This document shows positions 1 to 10,713 of a stretch of DNA of 64,000 nucleotides, piece by piece. Within the stretch, counting starts at the first letter, position 1. The number at the start of each line of letters is the position of its first letter. This stretch comes from Alishewanella jeotgali KCTC 22429. Lineage in GTDB: Bacteria > Pseudomonadota > Gammaproteobacteria > Enterobacterales > Alteromonadaceae. The DNA lies in contig NZ_AHTH01000028.1 of assembly GCF_000245735.1 (NCBI RefSeq), positions 24,097 through 88,096 on the forward strand, given 5' to 3'. Both the position numbers and the translations under genes were made by a program. The notes below the pieces were generated by a model, which did no database searches, was not told where the DNA came from, and saw only the letters and a program-made list of their open reading frames with translations.

Positions 1-1
1 A

Positions 2-334
2 CTGGCTGAAAATGGTCAGATCTTCACCGGCTGTAATGTTGAAAACGCTTCCTACGGCGGTACGGTTTGCGCCGAGCGTAATGCCATCGCCGCCGCCGTG
101 GTGGCCGGCCAACGTCGCTTTCAGGCGTTAATGGTATATACCCCGCAAACGAAACTTACACCGCCCTGCGGTATTTGCCGGCAGGTGATCGCCGAATTCT
201 TTTTACCAGACAGTCCGATCGCCAGTTGTAATCATTTAGGCCAGCAACAGAGCTGGAGTTTGCAGCAATTATTGCCGGATGCGTTTACGCCAACCTATCT
301 GGCAGCCAGCACAAAAATTGAAAAGGATGTATAA
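2..334 (+). CDS. cdd: Cytidine deaminase, 5' truncated by window edge
   Basis: Cytidine deaminase converts cytidine and deoxycytidine to uridine and deoxyuridine in the cytoplasmic salvage pathway. The reading frame is open from base 2, so the start lies before the window; 110 residues are visible. They include the substrate segment GCNVENASYGG, the zinc and proton-shuttle motif CAERNA, and the second zinc motif PCGICRQ. The short C-terminus after PCGICRQ fits the small tetrameric class (about 130 residues) and not the 294-residue E. coli enzyme. The stop codon directly abuts the deoA start, so the two are co-transcribed. Family assignment is secure; the N-terminus is missing. Confidence 0.95.
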   Translation: MAENGQIFTGCNVENASYGGTVCAERNAIAAAVVAGQRRFQALMVYTPQTKLTPPCGICRQVIAEFFLPDSPIASCNHLGQQQSWSLQQLLPDAFTPTYLAASTKIEKDV

Positions 335-1642
335 ATGGCCATTCCACAGGAAATTATTAAACGTAAGCGCAATGGTGGCGTGTTAAACGAAGCCGAGATC
401 CGGCAGTTTGTGCAGGGGCTGACCGACGACAGCTTTAGCGATAGCCAGGCTGCGGCGCTGGCAATGGCGATTTATTTAAATGGCATGACGGTACCGGAAA
501 CGGTGGCGTTGACGCTGGCCATGCGCGACTCCGGTACTGTATTACAATGGCCGGGCCTGAATGGTCCGGTGGTGGATAAACACAGTACTGGCGGCGTCGG
601 TGACAAGGTGACCCTGATGCTGGCGCCGATGGTTGCGGCCTGTGGCGCCTTTATGCCCAGTATTGCCGGGCGCGGCCTGGGGCACACCGGTGGTACCGTC
701 GATAAACTGGAAGCCATACCGGGCTATAGCTGTACGCAACCCCTGACGAAAATTCGCCAGCTGTTACCTGAGCTGGGCTGTGTCATTGTCGGCCAGAGCA
801 GTGAACTGGCGCCGGCCGATCGCCGGCTCTATGGGATTCGTGATGTGACGGCGACAGTAGAGTCTATTCCGTTGATTACGGCCTCGATTTTATCGAAAAA
901 ACTGTCCGAGGGGCTGGATGCACTGGTGATGGATGTCAAAGTCGGTAACGGTGCCATTATGGCCACGGCAGAGGATGCCAGTGCCTTAGCCCACAGTATT
1001 GTTAACACGGCGACTGGCGCCGGTGTCGCCACCCGGGCGCTGATTACTGATATGAATCAGATCCTCGGTACCACCGCCGGTAATGCGCTGGAAGTGGTGG
1101 AAACACTGGATTATCTGACCGGCAAATACCGCGAACCACGGTTACACCAGCTGACGCTGGAGCTGGGTGCCAATATGTTGCTACTCGGTAAACGCTATCA
1201 GGATAAGGCCGCCGCCATCGCTGCGCTGGAATATAGTCTGAGCAGTGGTAAAGCCGCTGAAATCTTTGCCAAAATGGTCAGTGCCTTGGGTGGGCCGGCA
1301 GATTTACTAGAGCGGCCGGATAACTATCTGGCGCAGGCGCCGGTGGTTGTTCCGGTACTGGCTCCACAAACGGGTAAACTGGTCTATACTGATACCGTTG
1401 GCTTGGGGATGGCGGTGGTACGTTTGGGCGGCGGTCGCTCACACCCGGCACAACAAATTGATCCAGCAGTGGGTTTTAGCAACATTGTTGCCGCGGGCAC
1501 TGAGGTTAGCGCCGGCGAGCCGATTGCGATGGTGCATGCAGCGACTAGCGAGGCTGCCGCTGTAGCACAAGCGGAATATCTGGCGGCCTGTCAGTTTGGT
1601 GCCGCTGTCAGTTACCCATTATTGCATCAGGTTATCGGCTAA
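335..1642 (+). CDS. deoA: Thymidine phosphorylase
   Basis: This enzyme phosphorolyses thymidine and deoxyuridine to the base plus 2-deoxyribose-1-phosphate. At 435 residues it is close to the usual 440. Visible motifs are the phosphate-binding segment VDKHSTGGVGDK (about residues 80-91) and the family signature AGRGLGHTGGTVDKLEAIPG (residues 111-130). The ATG follows the cdd stop with no gap, so translational coupling is likely. Together with cdd it channels cytidine through deoxyuridine to deoxyribose-phosphate; deoC, deoB and deoD are not in the window and may lie upstream. Confidence 0.97.
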   Translation: MAIPQEIIKRKRNGGVLNEAEIRQFVQGLTDDSFSDSQAAALAMAIYLNGMTVPETVALTLAMRDSGTVLQWPGLNGPVVDKHSTGGVGDKVTLMLAPMVAACGAFMPSIAGRGLGHTGGTVDKLEAIPGYSCTQPLTKIRQLLPELGCVIVGQSSELAPADRRLYGIRDVTATVESIPLITASILSKKLSEGLDALVMDVKVGNGAIMATAEDASALAHSIVNTATGAGVATRALITDMNQILGTTAGNALEVVETLDYLTGKYREPRLHQLTLELGANMLLLGKRYQDKAAAIAALEYSLSSGKAAEIFAKMVSALGGPADLLERPDNYLAQAPVVVPVLAPQTGKLVYTDTVGLGMAVVRLGGGRSHPAQQIDPAVGFSNIVAAGTEVSAGEPIAMVHAATSEAAAVAQAEYLAACQFGAAVSYPLLHQVIG

Positions 1643-1649
1643 CCGAAAG

Positions 1650-1668
1650 GCTGCAGAATTTCTGCAGC
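1650..1668. repeat. Perfect palindromic hairpin after deoA
   Basis: GCTGCAGAA (1650-1658) and TTCTGCAGC (1660-1668) form a perfect 9-bp inverted repeat around a single base. It lies in the 57-bp gap between the deoA stop and the next start. No T-run follows, so it is not a classical terminator. It may protect the 3' end of deoA mRNA or reduce readthrough. Confidence 0.5.
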
Positions 1669-1699
1669 ATCCGCCCTGATAACACAAGAGGGAATTTTA

Positions 1700-2566
1700 G
1701 TGTTAAGTAGTGCGTTTTATCTGGTGGCGACCTCAATATTGCCCGCAGCTGCTGCGGCGGGCAATCCTACTGTGGTCTGGTTACAAACAGATTGGGCACC
1801 GCACCAGATCCTGAAAGGGCCACATCTGGGTGAGGGTACCTTTGACCTGATACTTAAGCAGTTAGTGGCGTTACTGCCGCAGTATCAGCATCAAAGCCGC
1901 TTAATCAGTCTGGGGCGAATTGAGCCGCATTTTCAGCGCAGCGATGAAATTATCTGTATCGCGGGCTCGTTGTATACCGAGGAGCGGGCCAGTACCCGTT
2001 ATTACTCTTTGCCGGTGGCGATCGGCCCGGGCTTCGCGGTAAATTATGTTAGTACTAGCATGGTCGCCGACTATGTTGAAAGCGATCTGACGTTGGATAT
2101 TAATAAGCTGGTACAGCATCCGGAGCTGATTGGCGCCTATCAACCCAACAGGTATTATCCCGAGGTGATGCTACAGGCGATAGGCCAGCAAGGCAGCAAT
2201 CTGCTGGCGACAGAGTTTACCAGTGAACTAAATGCGGCAGCGCTGCTGCATTCCCGACGCATCGATTATGTCATTGAATATCCTGAGCGGATGCAGTTTT
2301 ATCAGCGTAACCTGGCTTATACCAGCGATATTGCTAGTGCCGCCTTGCTCGGCGCCTCGCCTTACTCGGTGTCCTATATCACTTGCAATAAGCATCCGCT
2401 GAGTCAGCAGCTGATCACCGAGATCAATCAGGTATTGCCGGTATTGTGGCAGGCTGATGATTTTCAGGAGTTGCTGTTTTACTGGCTGGATCAGAACGCC
2501 AGACAAATTTTGCTGCCGAAATTTCTGCAGTTGAAGCAGCAAATGGCAGAAAAAAACCGGCCATAA
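1700..2566 (+). CDS. Periplasmic solute-binding-like protein (TIGR02285-like)
   Basis: A 288-residue secreted protein of unknown function. Residues 1 to about 20 form a signal peptide ending near AAAAAG. The mature part resembles the family of bacterial extracellular solute-binding-like proteins known as TIGR02285: an early WLQTDWAPHQI segment, a GxGTFDLILKQL helix, and CIAGSLYTEERA. Such proteins have a type 3 periplasmic-binding fold but no assigned ligand. The start is GTG at 1700 with AAGAGGGA upstream. It is 57 bp after deoA on the same strand, so it could be co-transcribed, but a role in nucleoside use is only a guess. Its stop codon lies inside the loop of the following terminator. Confidence 0.7.
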   Translation: MLSSAFYLVATSILPAAAAAGNPTVVWLQTDWAPHQILKGPHLGEGTFDLILKQLVALLPQYQHQSRLISLGRIEPHFQRSDEIICIAGSLYTEERASTRYYSLPVAIGPGFAVNYVSTSMVADYVESDLTLDINKLVQHPELIGAYQPNRYYPEVMLQAIGQQGSNLLATEFTSELNAAALLHSRRIDYVIEYPERMQFYQRNLAYTSDIASAALLGASPYSVSYITCNKHPLSQQLITEINQVLPVLWQADDFQELLFYWLDQNARQILLPKFLQLKQQMAEKNRP

Positions 2567-2576
2567 AGCCGGTTTT
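2553..2576. terminator. Bidirectional terminator between binding-like protein and rho
   Basis: AAAACCGGC (2553-2561) pairs with GCCGGTTTT (2568-2576) around a 6-base loop. A-rich sequence on the left and T-rich sequence on the right give U-tracts on both transcripts. It serves the plus-strand gene, whose stop codon (2564-2566) straddles the loop and right arm, and the minus-strand rho gene ending at 2594. Confidence 0.85.
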
Positions 2577-2593
2577 GTTTGCTGCAGACAGAA

Positions 2594-3859
2594 TTAAGAT
2601 TTCTGCCGCTTCATCGCTTCGAAAAACTCATCGTTGGTTTTGGTCATCGACAGCTTATCGATCAGGAACTCCATGCAATCTGTCTCATCCATTGGATTGA
2701 GGATCTTGCGTAAAATCCACATTTTTTGCAGCTCTTCCGGTGACGCCAATAACTCTTCGCGGCGGGTACCAGAGCGGTTAAAGTCGATAGCAGGGAATAC
2801 CCGGCGCTCAGCAATTTTGCGCGACAGGTGTAATTCCATATTACCGGTACCTTTAAACTCTTCGTAGATAACCTCATCCATTTTCGAGCCGGTATCAACC
2901 AGTGCCGTCGCGATAATGGTCAGGCTGCCACCTTCTTCCACATTACGGGCGGCACCGAAGAAGCGTTTTGGTTTATGCAGGGCGTTGGCATCAACACCAC
3001 CGGTTAATACTTTGCCGGAGCTTGGGATCACGGTGTTGTAAGCACGGGCTAAACGGGTAATTGAGTCGAGCAGGATAATCACATCTTTTTTGTGTTCGAC
3101 CAAGCGCTTGGCTTTCTCAATCACCATCTCCGCAACCTGGACGTGGCGGCTGGCTGGTTCATCGAAAGTCGAGGCCACCACTTCACCTTTTACCAGGCGT
3201 TGCATCTCGGTGACTTCTTCCGGACGCTCATCGATCAGTAAGACCATCAGCACACACTCAGGGTGGTTGGCGGCAATCGACTGTGCAATATTCTGTAATA
3301 AGATGGTTTTACCGGCTTTCGGCGGGGCTACAATAAGACCGCGTTGACCGCGGCCAATCGGCGCTGCCAGATCTAATACCCGGGCCGTGATATCTTCACG
3401 GCTGCCATTACCCCGCTCCATCCGCAGGCGTGAATTGGCATGCAGCGGCGTTAAGTTTTCAAACAGGATCTTATTGCGGGCTTGTTCTGGTTTACCGAAG
3501 TTCACTTCGCTGACTTTTAACAGCGCGAAATAACGCTCACCTTCTTTTGGTGGCCGGATCAAACCTGAAATACTGTCACCGGTACGCAGGTTAAAACGGC
3601 GGATCTGACTCGGCGAGACATAGATATCATCCGGGCCGGCCAGATAAGAGCTGTCAGAGGAGCGCAGAAAACCGAAGCCGTCCTGTAGAATTTCCAGTAC
3701 GCCATCACCGTAAATTTCTTCACCGTTTTTGGCATGGGCTTTCAGGATGGCGAAAATGATGTCTTGCTTGCGCAGACGGGCCATATTTTCCTGGCCCATA
3801 GACTCAGCCAGCTCAACCAGTTCGCTAATTGGCTTCAGTTTCAGTTCTGTTAAATGCAT
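2594..3859 (-). CDS. rho: Transcription termination factor Rho
   Basis: Rho is a hexameric RNA-dependent ATPase that tracks along untranslated RNA and terminates transcription. The 421-residue length matches E. coli (419). The N-terminal RNA-binding domain holds the cold-shock-like [16 protein letters not shown] stretch (about 51-66). The Walker A motif is APPKAGKT (178-185), with K181 and K184 at the E. coli positions, and LLIDERPEE carries the Walker B Asp210 and catalytic Glu211. The C-terminal [15 protein letters not shown] segment is also present. It lies downstream of trxA, as in enterobacteria, but a terminator separates them. Confidence 0.99.
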   Translation of the reverse strand: MHLTELKLKPISELVELAESMGQENMARLRKQDIIFAILKAHAKNGEEIYGDGVLEILQDGFGFLRSSDSSYLAGPDDIYVSPSQIRRFNLRTGDSISGLIRPPKEGERYFALLKVSEVNFGKPEQARNKILFENLTPLHANSRLRMERGNGSREDITARVLDLAAPIGRGQRGLIVAPPKAGKTILLQNIAQSIAANHPECVLMVLLIDERPEEVTEMQRLVKGEVVASTFDEPASRHVQVAEMVIEKAKRLVEHKKDVIILLDSITRLARAYNTVIPSSGKVLTGGVDANALHKPKRFFGAARNVEEGGSLTIIATALVDTGSKMDEVIYEEFKGTGNMELHLSRKIAERRVFPAIDFNRSGTRREELLASPEELQKMWILRKILNPMDETDCMEFLIDKLSMTKTNDEFFEAMKRQKS

Positions 3860-4016
3860 ATTTGATGGGTTCTTGTTGGTAAAAACAGAGTAAAAGCTTA
3901 TCGGTTCGATAAAAATAAGGGATTGAAGTTGGTTTTTTCGACAGACAAGCGTGGTTCAGGACTTTTGCTATTGCACACAATAGCAGCTGATAATGACTGC
4001 GTCCAGCAGACAATTT
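3860..4016 (-). promoter_or_regulatory. rho leader region
   Basis: About 157 bp separate the rho start from the trxA terminator, so rho probably has its own promoter here. In E. coli the rho leader is the site of Rho autoregulation by premature termination, and it encodes the short rhoL peptide. I see no convincing leader peptide: the only minus-strand frame starts at TTG (4013) and runs into rho. No strong Shine-Dalgarno sequence precedes the rho ATG. The regulatory role is inferred from position. Confidence 0.4.
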
Positions 4017-4044
4017 AAAAAGGCGTATAAAAATACGCCTTTTT
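4017..4044 (-). terminator. Terminator after trxA
   Basis: AAAAAGGCGTAT (4017-4028) and ATACGCCTTTTT (4033-4044) form a perfect 12-bp inverted repeat around AAAA. It sits just past the trxA stop on the minus strand, and the left arm supplies the U-tract. It insulates trxA from rho. Confidence 0.88.
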
Positions 4045-4055
4045 TCGTACTGTGC

Positions 4056-4382
4056 TTAGATATTGCTATCCAGGAACTGCTTTAACTGGGTTTTTGACAG
4101 CGCACCGACCTTGGTTGCTGCAACCTGACCGTTTTTGAATAACAGTAGGGTTGGAATACCACGAATACCAAACTTAGGTGGTGTGTTTGGATTCTGGTCG
4201 ATATTGACCTTAGCAACAGTCACTTTACCGGCGTATTCAGCTGCGACATCATCCAGGATTGGCGCGATCATTTTACAAGGCCCACACCACTCTGCCCAGA
4301 AGTCTACCAGTACCGGCGCTTCTGCTTTTAACACGTCAGTTTCGAAACTGTCGTCAGAAACCTGTAAAATATGTTCGCTCAT
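4056..4382 (-). CDS. trxA: Thioredoxin 1
   Basis: A 108-residue cytoplasmic dithiol oxidoreductase that reduces ribonucleotide reductase, methionine sulfoxide reductase and other disulfides using electrons from thioredoxin reductase. The active site WCGPCK is at residues 32-37. The cis-proline loop GIPT and the terminal helix are present. Length equals E. coli TrxA. The ATG at 4382 is preceded on the minus strand by GGAG. It is divergent from rhlB and upstream of rho, the conserved gammaproteobacterial arrangement. Confidence 0.99.
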   Translation of the reverse strand: MSEHILQVSDDSFETDVLKAEAPVLVDFWAEWCGPCKMIAPILDDVAAEYAGKVTVAKVNIDQNPNTPPKFGIRGIPTLLLFKNGQVAATKVGALSKTQLKQFLDSNI

Positions 4383-4430
4383 CTATTTCTCCGTTCAGGC
4401 TGTGCAGTTACACTGCAAATATCTATTATC

Positions 4431-4459
4431 AATTTAATCGCGGCTGTTTCTTATTGCAA
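4431..4459 (-). promoter_or_regulatory. Candidate trxA promoter
   Basis: On the minus strand TTGCAA (plus-strand 4454-4459) and TAAATT (4431-4436) are separated by exactly 17 bp and lie about 50 bp upstream of the trxA ATG. Each hexamer matches the sigma-70 consensus at 4 of 6 positions, so this is only a moderate prediction. Confidence 0.4.
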
Positions 4460-4483
4460 GCGTAACAGTTATGCTAGGCAGGT

Positions 4484-5764
4484 ATGAATAAAACACACTT
4501 AACATCGCATAAATTCGCCGATTTCGCATTGGCACCCCAGGTTCTTGACGCTTTGAATGCGCAAGGTTTCGGTTATTGTACGCCAATTCAGGCCCAATGT
4601 TTACCCCTGGCGTTAGCTGGCAAAGATATTGCCGGTCAAGCGCAAACAGGTACGGGTAAAACCCTGGCTTTCTTGACGGCGACCTTTCACCATCTGCTGA
4701 CCCATGCGCCAAAAGGCTCAGGCCAACCGCGGGCTATTATTATGGCTCCTACGCGCGAACTGGCCGTTCAGATCCATAATGATGCCGTAATGCTGGCGCA
4801 AAAAGCCAACCTGCGGCTTGGTCTGATCTATGGGGGCGAGGGCTATGATTCTCAACGCCAGGCGCTGGAGCAGGGTGTAGATATTTTAATTGGTACCACC
4901 GGCCGGCTGATCGATTACCTGAAACAAGGTTTGTACGACCTGTCACAAATTCAGGTCGTGGTGCTGGATGAAGCAGATCGGATGTTTGATCTTGGCTTTA
5001 TCAAAGATATCCGCTTTATGTTTAACCGGATGCCGCCGGCGACTGAACGCTTAAGTCTATTATTCTCTGCCACCCTGTCATATAAAGTGCAGGAACTGGC
5101 GTTTGAGAAGATGAATCAGCCGGTACATATCCATATCGCGCCGGAAGAAATGACTGGTAGCCGGATCAGTGAAGAACTGTTCTATCCGGCGCATGAACAT
5201 AAGATGCCGCTGTTGCTAACGCTGTTGGAAGAGGAATGGCCGGATAAAGCCATTGTGTTTGCCAATACCAAGCATGCCTGTGAAGATGTCTATCATTGGT
5301 TAGACGCCGATGGTCACCGGGTTGGCTTATTGACCGGTGACGTGATCCAGAAAAAGCGGCTGAAAATCCTCGATGATTTTACTACCGGCAAACTGGATAT
5401 CCTGGTGGCGACCGATGTTGCCGCCCGTGGTTTACATATCCCGAAAGTCAGCCATGTTTTTAACTACGATTTGCCGGATGACTGCGAAGACTACGTACAT
5501 CGCATTGGCCGCACCGGTCGCGCTGGCGAGAGTGGTAAAGCGATCAGTTTTGCCTGCGAACGTTATGCGTTAAATCTGACGGCGATTGAAGACTATATCA
5601 AGCATCCGATCCCGGTTACCCAGTACGACGTGGATGCCTTGCTGACCGATCTTACCCCGCCAAAACCGCGGGTCAGACGCCGCCCGGGCCAGGCCCGCAG
5701 TGGTGGTCGCAGCCATAGTGGACGCAGTAGCCATGGCGCCAGAGCCCCGCGTAATCGCCCCTGA
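4484..5764 (+). CDS. rhlB: ATP-dependent RNA helicase RhlB
   Basis: A DEAD-box helicase that unwinds structured RNA; in E. coli it binds RNase E in the degradosome. The 426 residues contain the Q motif, Walker A AQTGTGKT (about 53-60), DEAD (162-165), the SAT motif, and [10 protein letters not shown] in the second RecA domain. The last 35 or so residues form a basic Arg/Ser/Gly-rich tail typical of RhlB and probably disordered. Divergence from trxA and adjacency to gppA are as in E. coli. The start ATG at 4484 follows AGGCAGGT. Confidence 0.96.
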   Translation: MNKTHLTSHKFADFALAPQVLDALNAQGFGYCTPIQAQCLPLALAGKDIAGQAQTGTGKTLAFLTATFHHLLTHAPKGSGQPRAIIMAPTRELAVQIHNDAVMLAQKANLRLGLIYGGEGYDSQRQALEQGVDILIGTTGRLIDYLKQGLYDLSQIQVVVLDEADRMFDLGFIKDIRFMFNRMPPATERLSLLFSATLSYKVQELAFEKMNQPVHIHIAPEEMTGSRISEELFYPAHEHKMPLLLTLLEEEWPDKAIVFANTKHACEDVYHWLDADGHRVGLLTGDVIQKKRLKILDDFTTGKLDILVATDVAARGLHIPKVSHVFNYDLPDDCEDYVHRIGRTGRAGESGKAISFACERYALNLTAIEDYIKHPIPVTQYDVDALLTDLTPPKPRVRRRPGQARSGGRSHSGRSSHGARAPRNRP

Positions 5765-7277
5765 TCTCACCGCAGCCAAAGTGGCTACGCCTTCACCGCA
5801 TAGTGATATCTATGCGGTGATCGATCTTGGCTCCAACAGCTTTCATATGCTGATGGTCAAGGTGGTCGGCGGCTCGGTGCAAGTGATTGGCCGGGTCAAA
5901 CGCAAGGTCAGGCTGGCGGCCGGTTTAAACGACAGCTTGGTGCTCAGTCATAAAGCAATGAAACGTGGCTGGGAGTGCCTGGCCCTTTTCGCCGAGCGCC
6001 TGCAGGACATCCCCAGTCAGAATATCCGTATCGTTGGCACCGCGACTTTGCGCCTGGCGCGCAATGTCAGCAGCTTTTTAACCGAGGCCGAAGCCATTTT
6101 AGGGCAAAAAGTCGAGGTGATTAGCGGCGAGGACGAAGCCCGCATCATTTATCTGGGCGTGGCCCATACCTCCAACAGCGACAGCAGTCGCCTGGTGATT
6201 GATATTGGTGGCGCCAGTACCGAGGTGGTGATTGGTCAGGGCTTTAGCCCGAAACAGCTGGCCAGTTTAAATATGGGCTGTGTCACCTACCTGGAACGCT
6301 ATTTCAGCGATCAGCAACTGAGCGAAGAGAACTTTTTGGCGGCGATAGCTGCGGCTGAGCAACAAATTCAGCCTATTGTCAGCGAGTTCCGGCAGGCAGG
6401 CTGGCAGCTGGCAGTGGGCGCATCGGGCACAGTGCAGGCGGTACAGGAAATGCTGGTGGCTCAGGGTAAAGACGAAGTGATTACCCTGCAAAAGCTGGAT
6501 GATATCTTGCAGCAGGTGATGGCCTGTGGCCAGTTGCCGCAGCTAAACCTGGTTGGACTGGCGCAGGAACGCAAGCAGGTATTTCCATCCGGCTTAGCCA
6601 TTCTGATTGCCCTGTTCCGGCAGCTGGATATTCAGGGCATGACATTGTCTGGCGGAGCGCTGCGTGAGGGTATATTGTACAGTATGCTGCCACAACTGCA
6701 GGATGCCAATGTCCGGCACCGTACCGTAAACAGTCTGATGGTCCGCTATTTTATTGACCAGCAGCATGCGCAGCGGGTAGCTGAGATGGCACTGGAACTG
6801 GCGGCGCAATTACAAAGTCGCTGGGATCTGCAGAAGTTTGAAGGCCTGAGCATGCTGCGGTGCAGTGCCTTGTTGCATGAACTTGGCCTGTTAATCGAAT
6901 ACAAAAACCACCACCATCATGGTGCCTATATTATCAGCCACTCCGACTTACCCGGCTTTACCCGCGCACAGCAGCAGTTGTTAATGGCTCTGGTACATAA
7001 TCATCGCGCCGAAATCATGCCTGAAGTACTGGCCCGGCAAACGATGACATCAGTGGTGCTGGCGGTGCGTCTGACCCGTATCCTGCGCCTGGCGGTGATA
7101 TTGTCGATGCGACGCCGACATGAGGCCCTGCCTCAGGTCTCGATCAGCGCTAAGGCAGAAAGCCTGGAACTGGTGTTACCGAACGGTTGGCTGGAACAAC
7201 ACCCTTTGATGCGTGCCGAGCTGGAACAGGAAATCCAGTACCAGCAACAAGCGGGTTGGCAGCTGAGTATCAATTAA
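5733..7277 (+). CDS. gppA: Exopolyphosphatase / pppGpp phosphohydrolase, Ppx/GppA family
   Basis: Converts pppGpp to ppGpp and also degrades polyphosphate, linking it to the stringent response. The ASKHA-fold signature [17 protein letters not shown] lies near the N-terminus, followed by a second phosphate motif [12 protein letters not shown]. The C-terminal half is HD-like, with [21 protein letters not shown] place the start at ATG 5733 (514 residues); an in-frame GTG at 5700 would add 11 residues not expected for the family. Either start overlaps the end of rhlB, here by 32 bp in another frame, so the pair is likely translationally coupled. The rhlB-gppA order favours GppA over Ppx. Confidence 0.93.
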   Translation: MAPEPRVIAPDLTAAKVATPSPHSDIYAVIDLGSNSFHMLMVKVVGGSVQVIGRVKRKVRLAAGLNDSLVLSHKAMKRGWECLALFAERLQDIPSQNIRIVGTATLRLARNVSSFLTEAEAILGQKVEVISGEDEARIIYLGVAHTSNSDSSRLVIDIGGASTEVVIGQGFSPKQLASLNMGCVTYLERYFSDQQLSEENFLAAIAAAEQQIQPIVSEFRQAGWQLAVGASGTVQAVQEMLVAQGKDEVITLQKLDDILQQVMACGQLPQLNLVGLAQERKQVFPSGLAILIALFRQLDIQGMTLSGGALREGILYSMLPQLQDANVRHRTVNSLMVRYFIDQQHAQRVAEMALELAAQLQSRWDLQKFEGLSMLRCSALLHELGLLIEYKNHHHHGAYIISHSDLPGFTRAQQQLLMALVHNHRAEIMPEVLARQTMTSVVLAVRLTRILRLAVILSMRRRHEALPQVSISAKAESLELVLPNGWLEQHPLMRAELEQEIQYQQQAGWQLSIN

Positions 7278-7323
7278 GCGGGCTTTGCCGGGCGCCTGCT
7301 GCGTGGCAGAGGCGCCGCCGGCC

Positions 7324-8331
<1,008 letters not shown>

Positions 8332-9111
8332 TTAGTGATCCTCAAGTTGAAATAGCCGGCAGCTATTAGCATAGGTTTGCGCTGCGATTTCGGCCAACTC
8401 ACGGCCAGTCAGCCGCGCGACCTCCGCCGCTATCGCCGGCAGTAACGCCGGGGTATTACGTTTTGGTCTGGGTCTTACCGTTCTGGGGAGTAAGTAAGGG
8501 GCGTCGGTCTCCAGAATTAAGCGATCGGCCGGAATATAGTGGATGGCTTGCTGTAATGCCTGACCGCGACGTTCGTCGCAGAGCCAGCCGGTGATGCCAA
8601 TATAGAGCCCCAGATCCAGGTAAGCTTGGAGCTGACTGCGATCGCCGGTAAAACAGTGGGCGATGCCATAGCTGATTTGTTGCTCGTTTAGCATCGCCAG
8701 TTGGGTAGCAAAGGCATCCCGTTCATGCAGATACAGCGCTTTATCGAGCTGTTTGGCCAGTTGCAGCTGCTCGGCAAACACCTGTTGTTGTTGCTGACGC
8801 GGCGAAAAATCGCGGTTAAAGTCCAAGCCACATTCGCCAATCGCGACTACGCCAGGCTGAAGCGCCAGCTGTTGCAGGCTAGCCAGCCAGTCACTACTAA
8901 CCTGCGCCGCCTGATGCGGATGGACGCCTGCCGTGGTGTAGCAGTTCGCATACTGCTGGCGGAACCCAAGGTTGTATTGGCTTTCTGCCAGCTCACTGCT
9001 AATTAATAACAGGCGCTCTACGCCAGCCGCCTGCGCCTCGTCCACAATAGCGGCTTCCTGACCGGCAAATTGCGGGCTAAATAAATTTACCCCGGCATCA
9101 AACCAGCGCAT
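8332..9111 (-). CDS. tatD: TatD family metal-dependent deoxyribonuclease
   Basis: TatD is a cytoplasmic metal-dependent 3'-5' exonuclease of the amidohydrolase superfamily, linked to DNA repair and quality control. It is not needed for Tat export despite its name. The 259 residues include FDAGVNLFSPQF in place of the HxH seen in YcfH paralogues, which identifies TatD proper. Also visible are TAGVHPH, IGECGLDFNRDF, HCFTGDRSQ, GITGWLCDERRG and ETDAPYLLPR. It lies between a small secreted-protein gene and hemB with gaps of 1 and 0 bp. Confidence 0.95.
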   Translation of the reverse strand: MRWFDAGVNLFSPQFAGQEAAIVDEAQAAGVERLLLISSELAESQYNLGFRQQYANCYTTAGVHPHQAAQVSSDWLASLQQLALQPGVVAIGECGLDFNRDFSPRQQQQQVFAEQLQLAKQLDKALYLHERDAFATQLAMLNEQQISYGIAHCFTGDRSQLQAYLDLGLYIGITGWLCDERRGQALQQAIHYIPADRLILETDAPYLLPRTVRPRPKRNTPALLPAIAAEVARLTGRELAEIAAQTYANSCRLFQLEDH

Positions 9112-9112
9112 C

Positions 9113-9607
9113 CTAGTTGCTGCGCACCACTTTCAGGGTGCGGTTGCTGCCATCTTTGCCCAAATAGAAAGCGCCCAGCATGCCACGCTTAATGTAGATG
9201 CGCTCACCGCTTTGTAGTGGGAATTGGCCAGAGCCGCTCTGACGCCAGATCTGGCCATTATCCAGCTCAATAATCATTTCTTTACGTGGACTCAGGCTAA
9301 GCTTGGTAACAGTGGCATAGAGTTGGTCCACCGGATCTGCCGCGACCTGACGATGTTCTTTGCCAAAATTATCCGTGGCTGACGCGGTAGTAGTGGCTTG
9401 CCGCGCGCGTTCAGCGGCCTGTGGTGCCGGGCTGGCGGTGGTGCCTGCTGTACGTAGATTAATTTCGTCATAGCAGACCAGCCGCTTTAACGCATTTTGC
9501 TCGGTACGGCACTGCTCTAATTGCGCTGCCAGCGAACTTTGCGCCTGTAGCATGGGGCTGGCTAACAGTAACAGAGCGAAAGTTGAAGTAGTAAACAGTA
9601 ATTTCAT
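9113..9607 (-). CDS. Small secreted protein of unknown function in the tat operon
   Basis: A 164-residue protein with a clear signal peptide (residues 1-22, ending MLQAQ). The mature N-terminus has a cysteine pair, [17 protein letters not shown], recalling the CxxxxxxxxxLACFD pattern of VasI-like secreted proteins. This is followed by an Ala/Thr-rich linker and a beta-rich C-terminal part with DNGQIWRQ and [13 protein letters not shown] do not recognise a specific function. The start overlaps the tatC stop by 4 bp (ATGA) and the stop is 1 bp from tatD, so it is firmly embedded in the operon. E. coli has nothing at this place. Confidence 0.75.
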   Translation of the reverse strand: MKLLFTTSTFALLLLASPMLQAQSSLAAQLEQCRTEQNALKRLVCYDEINLRTAGTTASPAPQAAERARQATTTASATDNFGKEHRQVAADPVDQLYATVTKLSLSPRKEMIIELDNGQIWRQSGSGQFPLQSGERIYIKRGMLGAFYLGKDGSNRTLKVVRSN

Positions 9608-10356
9608 GGTTCTTGTTCCTGCGAGGGTTCATCAGTCTTGGGCTGATAAAAACGGCTGAGCCAAAGGCCGGCTTCAAACAACAGCCACATCGGAATAGCC
9701 AGTAGGGTTTGTGATAAGACATCAGGTGGTGTTAACAACATGCCAAGCACAAAGGCGCCGACAATAATATAGGGGCGTTTTTCGGCCAGAGCCTGCCGGG
9801 TTACGCTGCCGCTCCAGATCAATAACAGAATCGCGATCGGGATCTCAAAAGATAAACCAAAGGCAAAGAACAGCTTCAGCACGAAATCCAGATAGCTGCT
9901 GATATCGGTAGCGATGGTGACACCGGCCGGCGCGACACTGGTAAAAAAGGCGAAAATCAGTGGGAAGACCACAAAATAGGCAAAGGCAATACCGGCGTAG
10001 AATAGCAGGGTGCTACTGAATACCAGCGGCGCCATCAGTTTTTTCTCACGGCTATATAGCGCCGGCGCAATAAATTGCCAGACTTGCCACAGAATATACG
10101 GAATAGCCAGACAGATCGCGACGATAAAGGTCAGCTTAAAGGGCGCAAAAAAGGGGGCTGCAACATCAGTGGCAATCATGCTGGTGCCTTCCGGCAACAC
10201 CGCCAGCAGTGGTTCTGCCAACAGGGCGTAGATATCACGCGCAAAGTAAGCCAGTGCGGCAAAGACGATTAAGACCGCAATAACGCAGCGGAGCAGACGG
10301 TTACGTAACTCGACGAGGTGACCTAACAGGCTGTCAGGATCCGGTTTTGTTTTCAT
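9604..10356 (-). CDS. tatC: Sec-independent protein translocase subunit TatC
   Basis: TatC is the six-helix inner-membrane receptor that recognises twin-arginine signal peptides together with TatB. The 250 residues begin with the family signature [12 protein letters not shown]. The conserved [12 protein letters not shown] segment and a run of six hydrophobic segments follow, with a [14 protein letters not shown] end. Its start lies 23 bp inside the end of tatB. Confidence 0.98.
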   Translation of the reverse strand: MKTKPDPDSLLGHLVELRNRLLRCVIAVLIVFAALAYFARDIYALLAEPLLAVLPEGTSMIATDVAAPFFAPFKLTFIVAICLAIPYILWQVWQFIAPALYSREKKLMAPLVFSSTLLFYAGIAFAYFVVFPLIFAFFTSVAPAGVTIATDISSYLDFVLKLFFAFGLSFEIPIAILLLIWSGSVTRQALAEKRPYIIVGAFVLGMLLTPPDVLSQTLLAIPMWLLFEAGLWLSRFYQPKTDEPSQEQEP

Positions 10357-10711
10357 TCTTTACAGCGGTCTCTTCGGCAGTTGGTGCTGGAGTTTCTGGG
10401 GTTGGCACTGGCAAAGGTGTAGCCTGAGCAGCACTGGCCGGGCGCACTGCATTTGCCGCTTCGGTGAGCTCCTTTAGCGCTGCGGTTTCCTCCGCAGTCA
10501 GATTAACCAGGCCTTTGGCCTCAGCGTCTTTTAGCTTTTGATGCAACTCATGTACGCGCAGATTGTCATTCAGCTCAGCCTGCATTTGCTGGCCAAACTG
10601 TTTGATACTGCGCACTGTCTTCACGGTACTGCGGATGGCACCGGGCAGCCGTTCCGGTCCCAGCACCAGCAGGGCGACCACCGCGATAACCAGCAGTTCC
10701 CAAAAGCCCAT
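10334..10711 (-). CDS. tatB: Sec-independent protein translocase subunit TatB
   Basis: TatB is a single-span membrane protein that forms the substrate receptor with TatC. The 125 residues start with [22 protein letters not shown], including the conserved E8 and the GPERLP hinge, then an amphipathic helix. The C-terminal 40 residues are rich in Ala, Pro, Thr and Glu (for example [16 protein letters not shown]), which is usual for the unconserved tail. Two bases separate it from tatA. Confidence 0.96.
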   Translation of the reverse strand: MGFWELLVIAVVALLVLGPERLPGAIRSTVKTVRSIKQFGQQMQAELNDNLRVHELHQKLKDAEAKGLVNLTAEETAALKELTEAANAVRPASAAQATPLPVPTPETPAPTAEETAVKNENKTGS

Positions 10712-10713
10712 AA

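Noticed and set aside
3825..4013. Possible rhoL-like leader peptide upstream of rho
   Set aside because: It would start at TTG without a ribosome-binding site, overlaps rho by 35 bp and shows no resemblance to E. coli RhoL.
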